NCBI RefSeq assembly: GCF_027257955.1
Contig: NZ_JANZNQ010000014.1
Span: 1-64,000 of the forward strand
DNA: 64,000 nt
Direction: 5' to 3'
Source of the DNA: Zhongshania aquatica
GTDB taxonomy: Bacteria; Pseudomonadota; Gammaproteobacteria; Pseudomonadales; Spongiibacteraceae
Positions 15,853 through 24,410 of this stretch are shown here, piece by piece. Every line of letters starts with the position of its first letter. The first letter of the stretch is position 1. The notes below the pieces were generated by a model. It ran no database searches. It saw only the letters and a program-made list of their open reading frames with translations, and was not told the origin of the DNA. A program made the position numbers and the translations under genes.

Positions 15853-17304
15853 TTACTCACTCGGTGCGAAAAAGTTGCTGTCGTGGCTAACTACGTCGTC
15901 GCTGTCGTCTACTCTTCGTGCTAAGAAGGTGACGTTAAAGGCGCCGGGAAGTGTTTGCGCCGGGCTTGAGCGAAGCATGACGGGAACATCGACGACTTCG
16001 CCGCTTAATACTTCAAACTCTGCAGAACCAACTAAGCTTAAATCGTAGGGCGCAGAAAATGACAATTGGTAGTGATGGGGCTTTTGGCTTTTGTTGGCGA
16101 TCTTGACGGTGTAGTGATTCTCTATACCGCCTGCGTCGCTCCGGTAATAGAGTGCTTGGCGGTCGCGTAATACGCTGAGTTCAGTGGTTTCGCGGTCGGC
16201 AATACGATAGCCCAGCAAGCCACTCATTAGGGTGATGGCAATGACGTAGCCAACTAAACGAGGGCGTAGAATTTTAGTTTTCTTGCCCTCAAGGGCGTTT
16301 TCGGTAGTAAAGCTAATCAGGTTTTTCGGGTAGTGCATTTTTTCCATAACCGAGTTGCATGCATCTACGCACAGGGCACAGCTGATGCACTGGTATTGGA
16401 GTCCGTCGCGGATATCGATGCCCGTGGGACAAACTTGTACGCACAGCTGACAATCGATGCAGTCACCCAAACCAACGTCGGCGGATTTATCGTGGCGTTT
16501 ACGCGAGCCTCGCGTTTCTCCCCGTTTGCGGTCGTAGGAAATAACCAGCGTGTTTGGGTCGAACATTGCCGCTTGAAAACGGGCGTAGGGACACATATAA
16601 AGGCAAACTTGCTCGCGCAACCAGCCGGCATTGCCGTAGGTGGCAAGGGTGAAAAAGCCAATCCAAAACGCGGCCCACGGGTTGAGGCTAAAAGTAAGGA
16701 ACTCGTAGCTTAAATCTCGAACGGGGGTGAAATAGCCGACAAAGGTAAACCCCGTATAAAAGGCCAGTACTAGCCACATGGTGTGTTTTAAACTTTTCTT
16801 GGTAAATTTTTTAACGCTCCACGGTTCAGCATCTAGCTTTATACGTTGATTGCGGCTGCCTTCTACTTTTTGTTCAATCCACATGAACATACTCGTCCAT
16901 ACGGTTTGCGGGCAGCTGAAACCGCACCACACTCGGCCAGCAAAACTGGTAACGGCAAACAAGGTAAACGCCGCAATAATAAGTATCCAGGCGAGCATAG
17001 TCAGATCTTGCGGCCAAAAGGTAAAACCCAAAACGTGGAATTGTCGAGCGGGTAGGTCAAAGAGTACCGATTGCCGATCTCCCCATTGCAGCCACGGTAG
17101 TAAAAAATAGCCCGCTAATAATGGCCACCCGGTTAGTGTGCGAAGACGTTGGAAAAATCCCTCTATTTTGCGGGTGTAGATCTTTTCCCGTTTTTCATAA
17201 AGATCAATTTCCGACACTTCTGCAGGCACAAACTCTTCGACGGGAATACGATCCGGATCGTGATCCGGATGCAGTGAGTCGGGTGTGGGACTAGGTGAGT
17301 TCAT
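15853..17304 (-). CDS. ccoG: cbb3 oxidase accessory ferredoxin-like protein CcoG
   Basis: A 483-residue membrane iron-sulfur protein (CcoG/RdxA/FixG). Several helices and the motif RVWCGFSCPQTVW (about 125-137) come first. Two [4Fe-4S] clusters follow in CIDCQLCVQVCPTG and CISCALCVDAC. The C-terminal part, after a further helix, is an Ig-like periplasmic domain. CcoG is implicated in reducing copper for the oxidase. Length is usual for the family. It starts 26 bases after ccoP. Confidence 0.95.
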   Translation of the reverse strand: MNSPSPTPDSLHPDHDPDRIPVEEFVPAEVSEIDLYEKREKIYTRKIEGFFQRLRTLTGWPLLAGYFLLPWLQWGDRQSVLFDLPARQFHVLGFTFWPQDLTMLAWILIIAAFTLFAVTSFAGRVWCGFSCPQTVWTSMFMWIEQKVEGSRNQRIKLDAEPWSVKKFTKKSLKHTMWLVLAFYTGFTFVGYFTPVRDLSYEFLTFSLNPWAAFWIGFFTLATYGNAGWLREQVCLYMCPYARFQAAMFDPNTLVISYDRKRGETRGSRKRHDKSADVGLGDCIDCQLCVQVCPTGIDIRDGLQYQCISCALCVDACNSVMEKMHYPKNLISFTTENALEGKKTKILRPRLVGYVIAITLMSGLLGYRIADRETTELSVLRDRQALYYRSDAGGIENHYTVKIANKSQKPHHYQLSFSAPYDLSLVGSAEFEVLSGEVVDVPVMLRSSPAQTLPGAFNVTFLARRVDDSDDVVSHDSNFFAPSE

Positions 17305-17330
17305 GCTTCTCTAACCTTTACGATGTGTCG

Positions 17331-18224
17331 TTACTTTGCGTTAGCGTCTGAGGATTGCCGTAATTGATAGACATAGGCGGTTAGCAGGTGAATTTTCTCC
17401 TCGCTAAGCTTGTCGTGATGAGCTGGCATTTGACCCGCTCTACCCGCCGCAATGCTCTGTTTGATTTGCCCGACATCGCCGCCATAGAGCCAAATATTGT
17501 CACTGAGATTAGGTGCACCCATCAGTGGATTACCCTTGGCTTCTGGGCCGTGACATGCGGAACACAGCATAGCGAATTGCTTGCCCGCTGGGCTGGTCGC
17601 ATCGGTGCCCGTGGTGTGTAGGTTGCTAACGTACTGGGACATAGACTCCAGCCCGTCGTTGCCTAATATACTTGCCCATGCGGGCATGGCACCGTTGCGG
17701 CCTTGGGTGATAGACATGCGTATTTGCTCTGGCTCACTGCCGTAGAGCCAGTCATGGTCGGTCAGATTTGGAAAGCCGTAACTTCCTTCGGCGTTTACGC
17801 CGTGGCATATCGCGCAGTTATTCGCGAAGATACGTTTACCCAAGCGCATGGCTTTTTTGTCGTCTGCTAGGGCGACCACGTCTTTATTCATAAAGCCTTG
17901 ATAAAGCGACTCAGTGGCAAGCTCCGCTTGTTGAACTTCTTTTTCCCACTTGCCAACCGAGGTCCAATGCAATAAACCGGGGTAATTACCCAAGCCCGGA
18001 TAGAGTGCCAAATAGCCAATAGCAAACACGATGCTGATCACAAACATTTTGATCCACCACGACGGTAGAGGGTTATCGTATTCCTCAATACCGTCGTAGA
18101 CATGTCCGGTGGTTTTGTTTTCTTTGTTCACCGTGATTTTGCGATTGCTAAACAGCAACCACACAATCAGCGCAATAGAGATTGCGGTGAGCAGGATGAT
18201 CCACAAACTCCAGAAATTACTCAT
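17331..18224 (-). CDS. ccoP: cbb3 oxidase diheme subunit CcoP
   Basis: A 297-residue membrane-anchored cytochrome c subunit from ATG 18224. Two N-terminal hydrophobic helices (about 4-24 and 55-80) precede two heme c motifs, CAICH at 137-141 and CSACH at 221-225. It passes electrons from soluble c-type cytochromes to CcoO. A longer frame to 18275 exists, but the chosen ATG overlaps the end of ccoQ (ATGAGTAA), matching the tight packing elsewhere in the operon, and MSNFWSLW is the usual start. Confidence 0.95.
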   Translation of the reverse strand: MSNFWSLWIILLTAISIALIVWLLFSNRKITVNKENKTTGHVYDGIEEYDNPLPSWWIKMFVISIVFAIGYLALYPGLGNYPGLLHWTSVGKWEKEVQQAELATESLYQGFMNKDVVALADDKKAMRLGKRIFANNCAICHGVNAEGSYGFPNLTDHDWLYGSEPEQIRMSITQGRNGAMPAWASILGNDGLESMSQYVSNLHTTGTDATSPAGKQFAMLCSACHGPEAKGNPLMGAPNLSDNIWLYGGDVGQIKQSIAAGRAGQMPAHHDKLSEEKIHLLTAYVYQLRQSSDANAK

Positions 18225-18408
18225 CGGTTTTCTCCGTGCGCTTGGCGATGGGATCCGGTTTACCGTTTGGGTCATCTGCTACAAAGGGCAGCAGGGCGGC
18301 GTCTTCAAAATAGGCTTTGCGGCTTTTACGAAAAACGCTAAAACTCAGTGCGATAAAGGCGATAAACACCATCAGTGTTGCTATTGCTCTCAGGCTGTCT
18401 TGATCCAT
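18217..18408 (-). CDS. ccoQ: cbb3 oxidase small subunit CcoQ/FixQ
   Basis: A 63-residue protein with one helix (about 8-27) followed by a short polar tail with FRKSRKAYFEDAALLPF, the usual CcoQ pattern. It stabilises the complex between core subunits and CcoP. Position between ccoO and ccoP and overlap with the ccoP start confirm the call. Confidence 0.93.
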   Translation of the reverse strand: MDQDSLRAIATLMVFIAFIALSFSVFRKSRKAYFEDAALLPFVADDPNGKPDPIAKRTEKTDE

Positions 18409-18424
18409 GATTTCGTTCCTCCAC

Positions 18425-19033
18425 CTAGCGCTTGTACTTGAGCAGCGTGCCTAGCTGCTGCAAGTAGGCAACGACCGCGTCAATTTCTTTTTTACCGGCT
18501 ACCTGTGCTGCCGCGCCTTCAATGTCGGCATCGGTGTAGGGCACACCAACTTTGCGCAACGCAGCCATTTTTCTGCCAACCATCTCGCCATCAATGTCAT
18601 TGTTAAATAACCAGGGGTAGGCGGGCATGATGGATTCGGGCACAACGGCGCGTGGGTCGAATAAGTGAGCGCGATGCCACTCGTCGCTGTAGCGCTCGCC
18701 AACCCTCGCAAGATCTGGCCCTGTGCGTTTTGATCCCCACAAGAAGGGATGTTCGTAAACACCTTCGCCTGCTACCGAGTAGTGGCCGTAGCGCTCCGTT
18801 TCTGAGCGCAGTGCGCGTATCATTTGCGAATGACAAACGGTGCACCCTTCACGAATATAGATATCTCGTCCGGTTAATTGCATCGCGTTTAGGGGCGTGA
18901 GTCCTTTTATTGGCTGGGTGGTTTCCTTTTGAAACGCAAGGGGAACCAACTCCACCAAGGCACCGAAGCTGATGGCGATAATGATGAAGATAATCATCAA
19001 TCCAATATTTTTTTCTACTAGCTCGTGCTTCAT
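18425..19033 (-). CDS. ccoO: cbb3 oxidase monoheme subunit CcoO
   Basis: A 202-residue cytochrome c subunit with one N-terminal helix (about 10-32) and heme motif CTVCH at 64-68. MPAYPW (about 138) likely gives the axial Met. It hands electrons from CcoP to the heme b of CcoN. Its ATG overlaps the ccoN stop by 4 bases (ATGA). Confidence 0.96.
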   Translation of the reverse strand: MKHELVEKNIGLMIIFIIIAISFGALVELVPLAFQKETTQPIKGLTPLNAMQLTGRDIYIREGCTVCHSQMIRALRSETERYGHYSVAGEGVYEHPFLWGSKRTGPDLARVGERYSDEWHRAHLFDPRAVVPESIMPAYPWLFNNDIDGEMVGRKMAALRKVGVPYTDADIEGAAAQVAGKKEIDAVVAYLQQLGTLLKYKR

Positions 19034-20463
19034 GCCATTACCTCCGCTGGGCTTTTGGCCACAGCCAAATCTTCACCGTTGCGAATGGTTTGCCACACGT
19101 TCCATGCCATTACCAACATGCCAAACAGGAATATACTGCCGCCGAAGAAGCGAACGATATAGCCGGGATGACTAGCCACAACAGATTCTGCAAAGCTGTA
19201 GGTTAGGCTGCCGTCGCTGTTATAGGCACGCCACATCAAACCTTGAACAATACCGTTTACCCACATGGAGGCGATGTAGAGCACAGTGCCAATGGTGGAC
19301 AGCCAGAAGTGCAAACTGATGGCCGGTATGCTGTACATTTTGGCCTTTCCGAATAGCACCGGTATTAAATGGTAGATCGTACCGATGGAGATCATCGCTA
19401 CCCAACCAAGCGCGCCAGAGTGAACGTGGCCAATGGTCCAGTCGGTGTAGTGAGAGAGCGAGTTAACGGTTTTAATCGACATCATCGGCCCCTCAAACGT
19501 AGACATACCGTAGAAGGACAGCGACACAATCAAGAAACGTAAAATCGGATCGGTGCGTAATTTATGCCAGGCACCTGACAGCGTCATTATGCCGTTGATC
19601 ATGCCGCCCCAAGAGGGCGCCAGCAGAATCAATGACATCACCATGCCTAAACTCTGCGCCCAGTCGGGTAGGGCGGTGTAATGCAAATGGTGTGGGCCTG
19701 CCCAAATGTACACTGATACCAATGCCCAGAAGTGAACAATAGACAAGCGGTAAGAATAGACCGGGCGTTCGGCTTGCTTGGGAACAAAGTAGTACATCAT
19801 GCCGAGGAAACCGGCAGTGAGGAAAAAGCCCACTGCATTGTGCCCGTACCACCACTGCACCATCGCGTCGACTGCGCCAGCATAGATGGAATAGGATTTC
19901 GTCAGGCTCACCGGAACCGCTAAGCTATTCACGATGTGCAGAACGGCCACCGTGATAATAAATGCGCCGTAGAACCAGTTCGCCACATAGATGTGCTTCA
20001 TTCGGCGTTTCATGATGGTGCCGAAAAAGACAATGGCGTAGGCAACCCAGACCAAGGTGATCAGTATGTCGATGGGCCATTCAAGTTCTGCGTATTCTTT
20101 AGACGTTGTGTAACCCATCGGTAAGGATATTGCCGCGAGCAAAATTACTAGCTGCCAGCCCCAAAACACAAAGGGAATCAGCGGGCCGCCAACAAGGCGC
20201 GCTTGGCAGGTACGCTGTACCACAAAAAATGATGAGCCCATTAAAGCGCAGCCGCCAAAGGCAAAGATGACCGCATTGGTGTGTAGTGGTCGCAAGCGAC
20301 CAAAACTTAACCAAGGCGTGTCGAAGTTAAGTACCGGCCATATAAGTTGGGCGGCCAACAGCACCCCTACCGCCATACCTACAATGCCCCAAACGACCGC
20401 CATTACGGTGAATAGCTTCACCGCGCGATAGTCGTATACGGGCAACTGGGATTGAGAGTCCAT
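19030..20463 (-). CDS. ccoN: cbb3 oxidase catalytic subunit CcoN
   Basis: A 477-residue heme-copper oxidase subunit I of the C type with about 12 membrane helices. Visible metal-binding motifs are RPLHTNAV (heme b His), [12 protein letters not shown] (CuB His, with the preceding Tyr region), [14 protein letters not shown] (CuB His pair) and [14 protein letters not shown] (heme ligands). CcoN reduces O2 to water with high affinity and pumps protons. AAAGGAATCCGT precedes the ATG. It lies 58 bases after the Yip1-like gene, both downstream of an Anr/Fnr box. Confidence 0.97.
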   Translation of the reverse strand: MDSQSQLPVYDYRAVKLFTVMAVVWGIVGMAVGVLLAAQLIWPVLNFDTPWLSFGRLRPLHTNAVIFAFGGCALMGSSFFVVQRTCQARLVGGPLIPFVFWGWQLVILLAAISLPMGYTTSKEYAELEWPIDILITLVWVAYAIVFFGTIMKRRMKHIYVANWFYGAFIITVAVLHIVNSLAVPVSLTKSYSIYAGAVDAMVQWWYGHNAVGFFLTAGFLGMMYYFVPKQAERPVYSYRLSIVHFWALVSVYIWAGPHHLHYTALPDWAQSLGMVMSLILLAPSWGGMINGIMTLSGAWHKLRTDPILRFLIVSLSFYGMSTFEGPMMSIKTVNSLSHYTDWTIGHVHSGALGWVAMISIGTIYHLIPVLFGKAKMYSIPAISLHFWLSTIGTVLYIASMWVNGIVQGLMWRAYNSDGSLTYSFAESVVASHPGYIVRFFGGSIFLFGMLVMAWNVWQTIRNGEDLAVAKSPAEVMA

Positions 20464-20521
20464 ACGGATTCCTTTCTATGTCAATGCAGAAAAATATAAA
20501 GTGTATGTATCGATTAGCGTG

Positions 20522-21133
20522 CTAGCCGTCGATGAATACCGGGGCTAAGCCCATCTCCCAAAGAATGACTACTGCGCCCATCAGCGCCATAAAAATCACC
20601 ATGCAGACGGCTACAACGGCGGAGGCGTACAGAAAACCCCGCTCGCTGGGAACGTCCATCACCGTGGGAATACCGATATATAGCAAGTAGACCGCCCAGC
20701 TTAAGCCGGCGATACCCAGTAACATGTCTAACCAAAAAATGGGGTAGAAGCCGCATAGTCCAACGATGAAAAGTGGCGTGGCGGTGTAACTGGCTACCAC
20801 CATGCCTTTGGTCAACGATGCTTTGCTGCCGTATGTTTCGGCCATCCAATAGATGGCGTAGCCGATAGTGGCGAGGGAGCCCAGCATGGCAATATAAAAC
20901 GCCACCACAATCCACATCGCACTGGCCTGGGTTAGTAGCACCAGTTCACCGTCACCGACGGTCCAGCCCTTTTCTGTTACGCCGTAATACCATGCGAGGC
21001 AGGGGCCTGCGGCCAGAATGATGGCGTACAACAGCTTGCTGGCAAGCGCTGAATCTGGCACACGACTTACCGCATGCCACTGGTCTCGGGGGTTAAATAG
21101 AAATCCAAAGGGGTTGCTGACAAAAGTGGCCAC
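20522..21133 (-). CDS. Yip1-family membrane protein at the head of the cco operon
   Basis: A 203-residue polytopic protein with about five hydrophobic helices. The start, FVSNPFGFLFNPRDQWHAVSRVPDS, is the Yip1-domain pattern (NP, then P-x2-W). Later helices include ATPLFIVGLCGFYPIFW. Bacterial Yip1 proteins have no established function. It is the first gene after the Anr/Fnr box at 21198-21211 and only 58 bases before ccoN, so it is very probably co-expressed with the oxidase. A membrane-organisation or assembly role is possible but unproven. Confidence 0.75.
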   Translation of the reverse strand: MATFVSNPFGFLFNPRDQWHAVSRVPDSALASKLLYAIILAAGPCLAWYYGVTEKGWTVGDGELVLLTQASAMWIVVAFYIAMLGSLATIGYAIYWMAETYGSKASLTKGMVVASYTATPLFIVGLCGFYPIFWLDMLLGIAGLSWAVYLLYIGIPTVMDVPSERGFLYASAVVAVCMVIFMALMGAVVILWEMGLAPVFIDG

Positions 21134-21197
21134 GGCTCGCTCTCTTACGATCGTCCAATGATAGTGTGCACAATATCAAAAGCAGTAAGTAACGGGT

Positions 21198-21211
21198 TTG
21201 ATCTACGTCAA
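21198..21211 (-). promoter_or_regulatory. Anr/Fnr box before the Yip1-ccoN operon
   Basis: TTGATCTACGTCAA fits the Fnr/Anr consensus TTGAT-N4-ATCAA with one mismatch. On the reverse strand a -10-like GATATT (21172-21177) lies at a distance expected for a class II activated promoter. The regulator gene itself is about 135 bases upstream on the same strand. Confidence 0.8.
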
Positions 21212-21345
21212 CTAGTGAATTGTTTTGCGCACTTCCTATGCAGTGGTAATTTGCAATGAACTCAGTCTAGTTTTGCCTTGCCGGTAATTCAAGTTCCGCA
21301 AAAAGGGTAAATGCTGAACGTTTGTTTCAGATGCACTTCTGTACT

Positions 21346-22098
21346 TCAGTGCCCAAGCGATGCAACGCGTTTTAAGGTATCGATATCTAAAACCGTGACT
21401 TCTTTCTTATCGATTTCGAGTAGGCCCTGTTTGGCAAAACGGCTAAACACTCGGCTTACGGTTTCTATTGTTAGGCCCAGGAAGTTGCCGATATCTGTGC
21501 GTGACATGGGGAGGCGGAAGCTAAGGGGAGATAAATTACGGCGAGCGTTGCGGGCGGAAATGCTAACCAGTAAAGAGGCAATACGTTCCTCCGCGGTGTG
21601 TTTACTTACCAAGGTGATGTGCTGCTGGTCTTCAACTATTTCTTGGCTTAGTAATTTGAAAAAATGCTTTTGCATATTGGGAAGTTTGCCGCTTAAGTCT
21701 TCGATATTTGCGAAGGGGATTTCGCAAATGGCAGCGACTTCCATGGCTACTGCGGAGCTGGCGTAGCGATTGTGGCCTATTCCGTCCATACCGAGAATTT
21801 CACCGGGCAGGTAAAAGCCGGTAACTTGTTCTTCGCCGCTGTCTGACACGCTATAGGCTTTTACTGAGCCAGAGCGCACGGCGTAGATTGAGGTGAATGT
21901 ATCGCCCTCGCGGTAAAGGTGTTGGCCTTTTTGCAGGGGGCGCCCCCGCTGGACGATTTCATCGAGTTGAACAATTTCATCTTGTGCTAATGCCAATGGT
22001 AAACATATCGCACTGAGGCGGCAGCTGGCGCAGTTGATTGCCGCATTGTGGGGGCAATTCTTCGTTGACGGCGCGTTTTTCTCGCTGACGGCAATCAT
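21346..22098 (-). CDS. anr: Oxygen-sensing Crp/Fnr-family regulator (Fnr/Anr)
   Basis: A 250-residue Fnr/Anr protein from ATG 22098 (GGGA lies 9 bases upstream; earlier in-frame starts have poorer sites). The [4Fe-4S] ligands are C23, C26, C32 and C115, spaced as in E. coli Fnr and Pseudomonas Anr. A cyclic-nucleotide-type sensor domain is followed by the dimer helix and a helix-turn-helix with MSRTDIGNFLGLTIETVSRVFSRF, whose E-x2-SR recognises TTGAT half sites. It should activate the two Anr boxes found here when oxygen is low. It lies between hemN and the cco operon. Anr or Fnr is a naming choice; function is the same. Confidence 0.93.
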   Translation of the reverse strand: MIAVSEKNAPSTKNCPHNAAINCASCRLSAICLPLALAQDEIVQLDEIVQRGRPLQKGQHLYREGDTFTSIYAVRSGSVKAYSVSDSGEEQVTGFYLPGEILGMDGIGHNRYASSAVAMEVAAICEIPFANIEDLSGKLPNMQKHFFKLLSQEIVEDQQHITLVSKHTAEERIASLLVSISARNARRNLSPLSFRLPMSRTDIGNFLGLTIETVSRVFSRFAKQGLLEIDKKEVTVLDIDTLKRVASLGH

Positions 22099-22245
22099 GG
22101 TAGGCATTCCCTTTTTTGGGTACATATTAACACGGGATAATGCCTACTCTGACTCACTTTGCGGTTACATTTCAAGTGTTAAACGAAACTTAGTTGAAAC
22201 TCCTTGGCTTATGAATTTGGTATGACATGAATTAATAATCGATAT

Positions 22246-23655
22246 CTAAACCGTTTGTGAATAACGTTCAGTTTGGTCGCTGAGATATTGATCAAAGACC
22301 ATGCAGACATTGCGAAGCATCATTCGGCCTTGTTCTGTTATGGAGATGTCTTCCTGATCGATGATGACTAAACCATCCCGCTGCATTTCCGCCAACTTCG
22401 GCTGAGTATCAGCGAACTTTTCCCAGAACGGTATGTTGAATTTATTGTCGAATATTTGTGTAGAAACGCGAAGGTTACAGGCGAGTTCCATAATTACGTA
22501 AGCGCGTATTTGGTCTTCTTTAGTCTTTGTCAATCCTTTGTCTACGGGAAGTTGGCCTGCCTCTAATTTGCTGTAGTAATCAGCTATGTCTTTACTGTTT
22601 TGTGCATAGCAGTCGCCTATAGAGCTAATGGCCGACACGCCGATACCGAGTACGTCGGGTGCAAGCGAGGTGGAATAGCCTTGAAAGTTACGCTGTAAAT
22701 GACCATCTTTTTGACTACGGGCAAGCTCATCGTCGGGTCTTACAAAATGGTCCATACCGATGTAAATATAGCCAGCAGCAATTAGCCGTTCATTGGCGAT
22801 GCGGAGCATGGCAAGCTTTTCGTAGCTGTCTGGTAAGGTTTGGCGCTCGATTGCCCGTTGCGGTGCAAAGCGCGTTGGCATGTGGGCGTAGTGATACAGC
22901 GAAATTCTATCTGGCAGCAGTGCAATGACATCGTCGAGTGTTTTATTTAAGCTTTCGTAGGTTTGCAGTGGCAGGCCATAAATAAGATCGAAGCTGATTG
23001 AGCTAAAGCGATACGCTCTGGCAGCGCCGACCAGCTCGATAATTTGTTCAGTGCGTTGTACTCGGTTGATAGCTTTTTGTACTTGTGGGTCGGTATCTTG
23101 AATGCCAAAGCTGAGACGATTGAAGCCTAGTCCGCGTAGTAGGGCGAGTCGGTCTGGAGTGACTGTTCGCGGATCAATTTCTATTGAGTATTCGCGTTCT
23201 TGATTGTCGTCGAAGTTGAAATGACTCGCGAGTAAATGAATTAATTCTGTTAATTCTGCGTCGTCTAAATATGTCGGTGTGCCGCCACCAAAGTGCAGCT
23301 GCGATACATGGCGGGTATTGCCGATGTGTTTCGATAAGAGGTCAATCTCTATGGCGATATGATCGAGATACTCTCTACCCACACCACTTTTTTTGGTGAC
23401 TATTTTGTTGCAGCCGCAGTAGTAACACAGCCGACGGCAGAAGGGGATGTGTACGTAGAGTGAGAGGGGCGCCGAGTCTATTCGGGCTGCGTCCAAATAT
23501 TGCTCATAGTTTGCTGTCGTAAATTGATCGCTAAATTGCAGCGCAGTGGGGTAGGAGGTGTAGCGTGGCCCCTGTGTACTGTATTTGGCGATTAGGTCTA
23601 CGTTTGAACCCGTAGCTTCTTGCTGTGTTGGTACGACTGAGAGGCTATTCATCAT
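22246..23655 (-). CDS. hemN: Oxygen-independent coproporphyrinogen III oxidase HemN
   Basis: A 469-residue radical SAM enzyme that converts coproporphyrinogen III to protoporphyrinogen IX without O2. The cluster motif CRRLCYYCGC (C73, C77, C80, plus C82) is the HemN form. GGGTP follows at about 125. The C-terminal HemN domain is present, so it is not a shorter HemW-type protein. A TTG codon at 23664 is in frame, but ATG at 23655 has GAG upstream. The gene overlaps or abuts the hemerythrin gene, and both probably respond to the Anr box at 24321. It supplies heme for the cbb3 oxidase at low oxygen. Confidence 0.94.
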   Translation of the reverse strand: MMNSLSVVPTQQEATGSNVDLIAKYSTQGPRYTSYPTALQFSDQFTTANYEQYLDAARIDSAPLSLYVHIPFCRRLCYYCGCNKIVTKKSGVGREYLDHIAIEIDLLSKHIGNTRHVSQLHFGGGTPTYLDDAELTELIHLLASHFNFDDNQEREYSIEIDPRTVTPDRLALLRGLGFNRLSFGIQDTDPQVQKAINRVQRTEQIIELVGAARAYRFSSISFDLIYGLPLQTYESLNKTLDDVIALLPDRISLYHYAHMPTRFAPQRAIERQTLPDSYEKLAMLRIANERLIAAGYIYIGMDHFVRPDDELARSQKDGHLQRNFQGYSTSLAPDVLGIGVSAISSIGDCYAQNSKDIADYYSKLEAGQLPVDKGLTKTKEDQIRAYVIMELACNLRVSTQIFDNKFNIPFWEKFADTQPKLAEMQRDGLVIIDQEDISITEQGRMMLRNVCMVFDQYLSDQTERYSQTV

Positions 23656-23660
23656 ATTTC

Positions 23661-24230
23661 TCAATGTAGGCCGGTATTCGTTAGCGCATTACTGCGGTTC
23701 AGATTTTGTGAGCGTTGAATGTAGTCCCACTGCTCAGTGTCTTCATTGCTACTTTGCTTGTCGCGGAGCGTGTTGCCTACATCTTGCCAGTCTTGTTCAT
23801 CGAAGCGTTCGCTAATGGCGGCAAAAATATTGCGTTCAGCGTGTATATGGGCAATTTGGCCGGTGCAGAAGTGACGACTGAGTTGTAATACACGTTGCGA
23901 GGGTGTAATACCGGCTACGCGAAATTCACTGTAAATAAGCGATAGCTGACTGCTCAGCGCCTCTAAGCGAGGATGATCATTTAGTAGGAGGTGAATTGCC
24001 TCAACATTGACGTGCTTTTTGCTTAGTAGCTGTTTGAATAATACGTCTTCAGTCGGGTGGTGCCAGATTTCGGGATAGACCTGAATGTAGTCCAAAATTT
24101 CAAGAATCCGATCCATATTCGCCGTGCCTCTATCGAGACCGGTTAGACGATGGATGTCTTTACTTAACAGATACATCATTCGCAACATGCGGCGGTGATC
24201 CTGTTCCAGCTGTTCGAGTATATATTGCAT
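23661..24230 (-). CDS. Hemerythrin-domain protein
   Basis: A 189-residue four-helix protein starting MQYILEQLEQDHRRML, with further ligand-type residues in WHHPTEDVLF (about 57-66), NDHPRLEAL (about 83-91) and HIHAERNIFA (about 128-137). This is the hemerythrin HHE arrangement binding a di-iron site, as in bacterial oxygen/NO-responsive or repair proteins. GGGAG lies 8 bases before the ATG. The C-terminal 40 residues are polar and probably disordered. It starts the hemerythrin-hemN operon behind an Anr box, which supports a role in low-oxygen or NO stress. Confidence 0.85.
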   Translation of the reverse strand: MQYILEQLEQDHRRMLRMMYLLSKDIHRLTGLDRGTANMDRILEILDYIQVYPEIWHHPTEDVLFKQLLSKKHVNVEAIHLLLNDHPRLEALSSQLSLIYSEFRVAGITPSQRVLQLSRHFCTGQIAHIHAERNIFAAISERFDEQDWQDVGNTLRDKQSSNEDTEQWDYIQRSQNLNRSNALTNTGLH

Positions 24231-24320
24231 GGCATAGGCTCCCAAGTTACCCGCTGCTAGCGCGGACGAATGTTGTTATGGTGTGAGGTTGAAATTTACC
24301 GATATTCTCTCGGCGTGATC

Positions 24321-24334
24321 TTGATGTAAGTCAA
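24321..24334. promoter_or_regulatory. Anr/Fnr box between hemerythrin-hemN and the CoA-transferase gene
   Basis: TTGATGTAAGTCAA fits TTGAT-N4-ATCAA with one mismatch, the same mismatch as the box at 21198. It lies 91 bases before the hemerythrin start and 77 bases before the divergent gene start at 24411, so it could serve either or both. Confidence 0.75.
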
Positions 24335-24410
24335 ATGTGCTGCTTATAGTGGTTCTTAGTATCTGGTTGGGCAGAGTTAGGGTGTTTTGATTATCGTATA
24401 AGGAGTGCAA

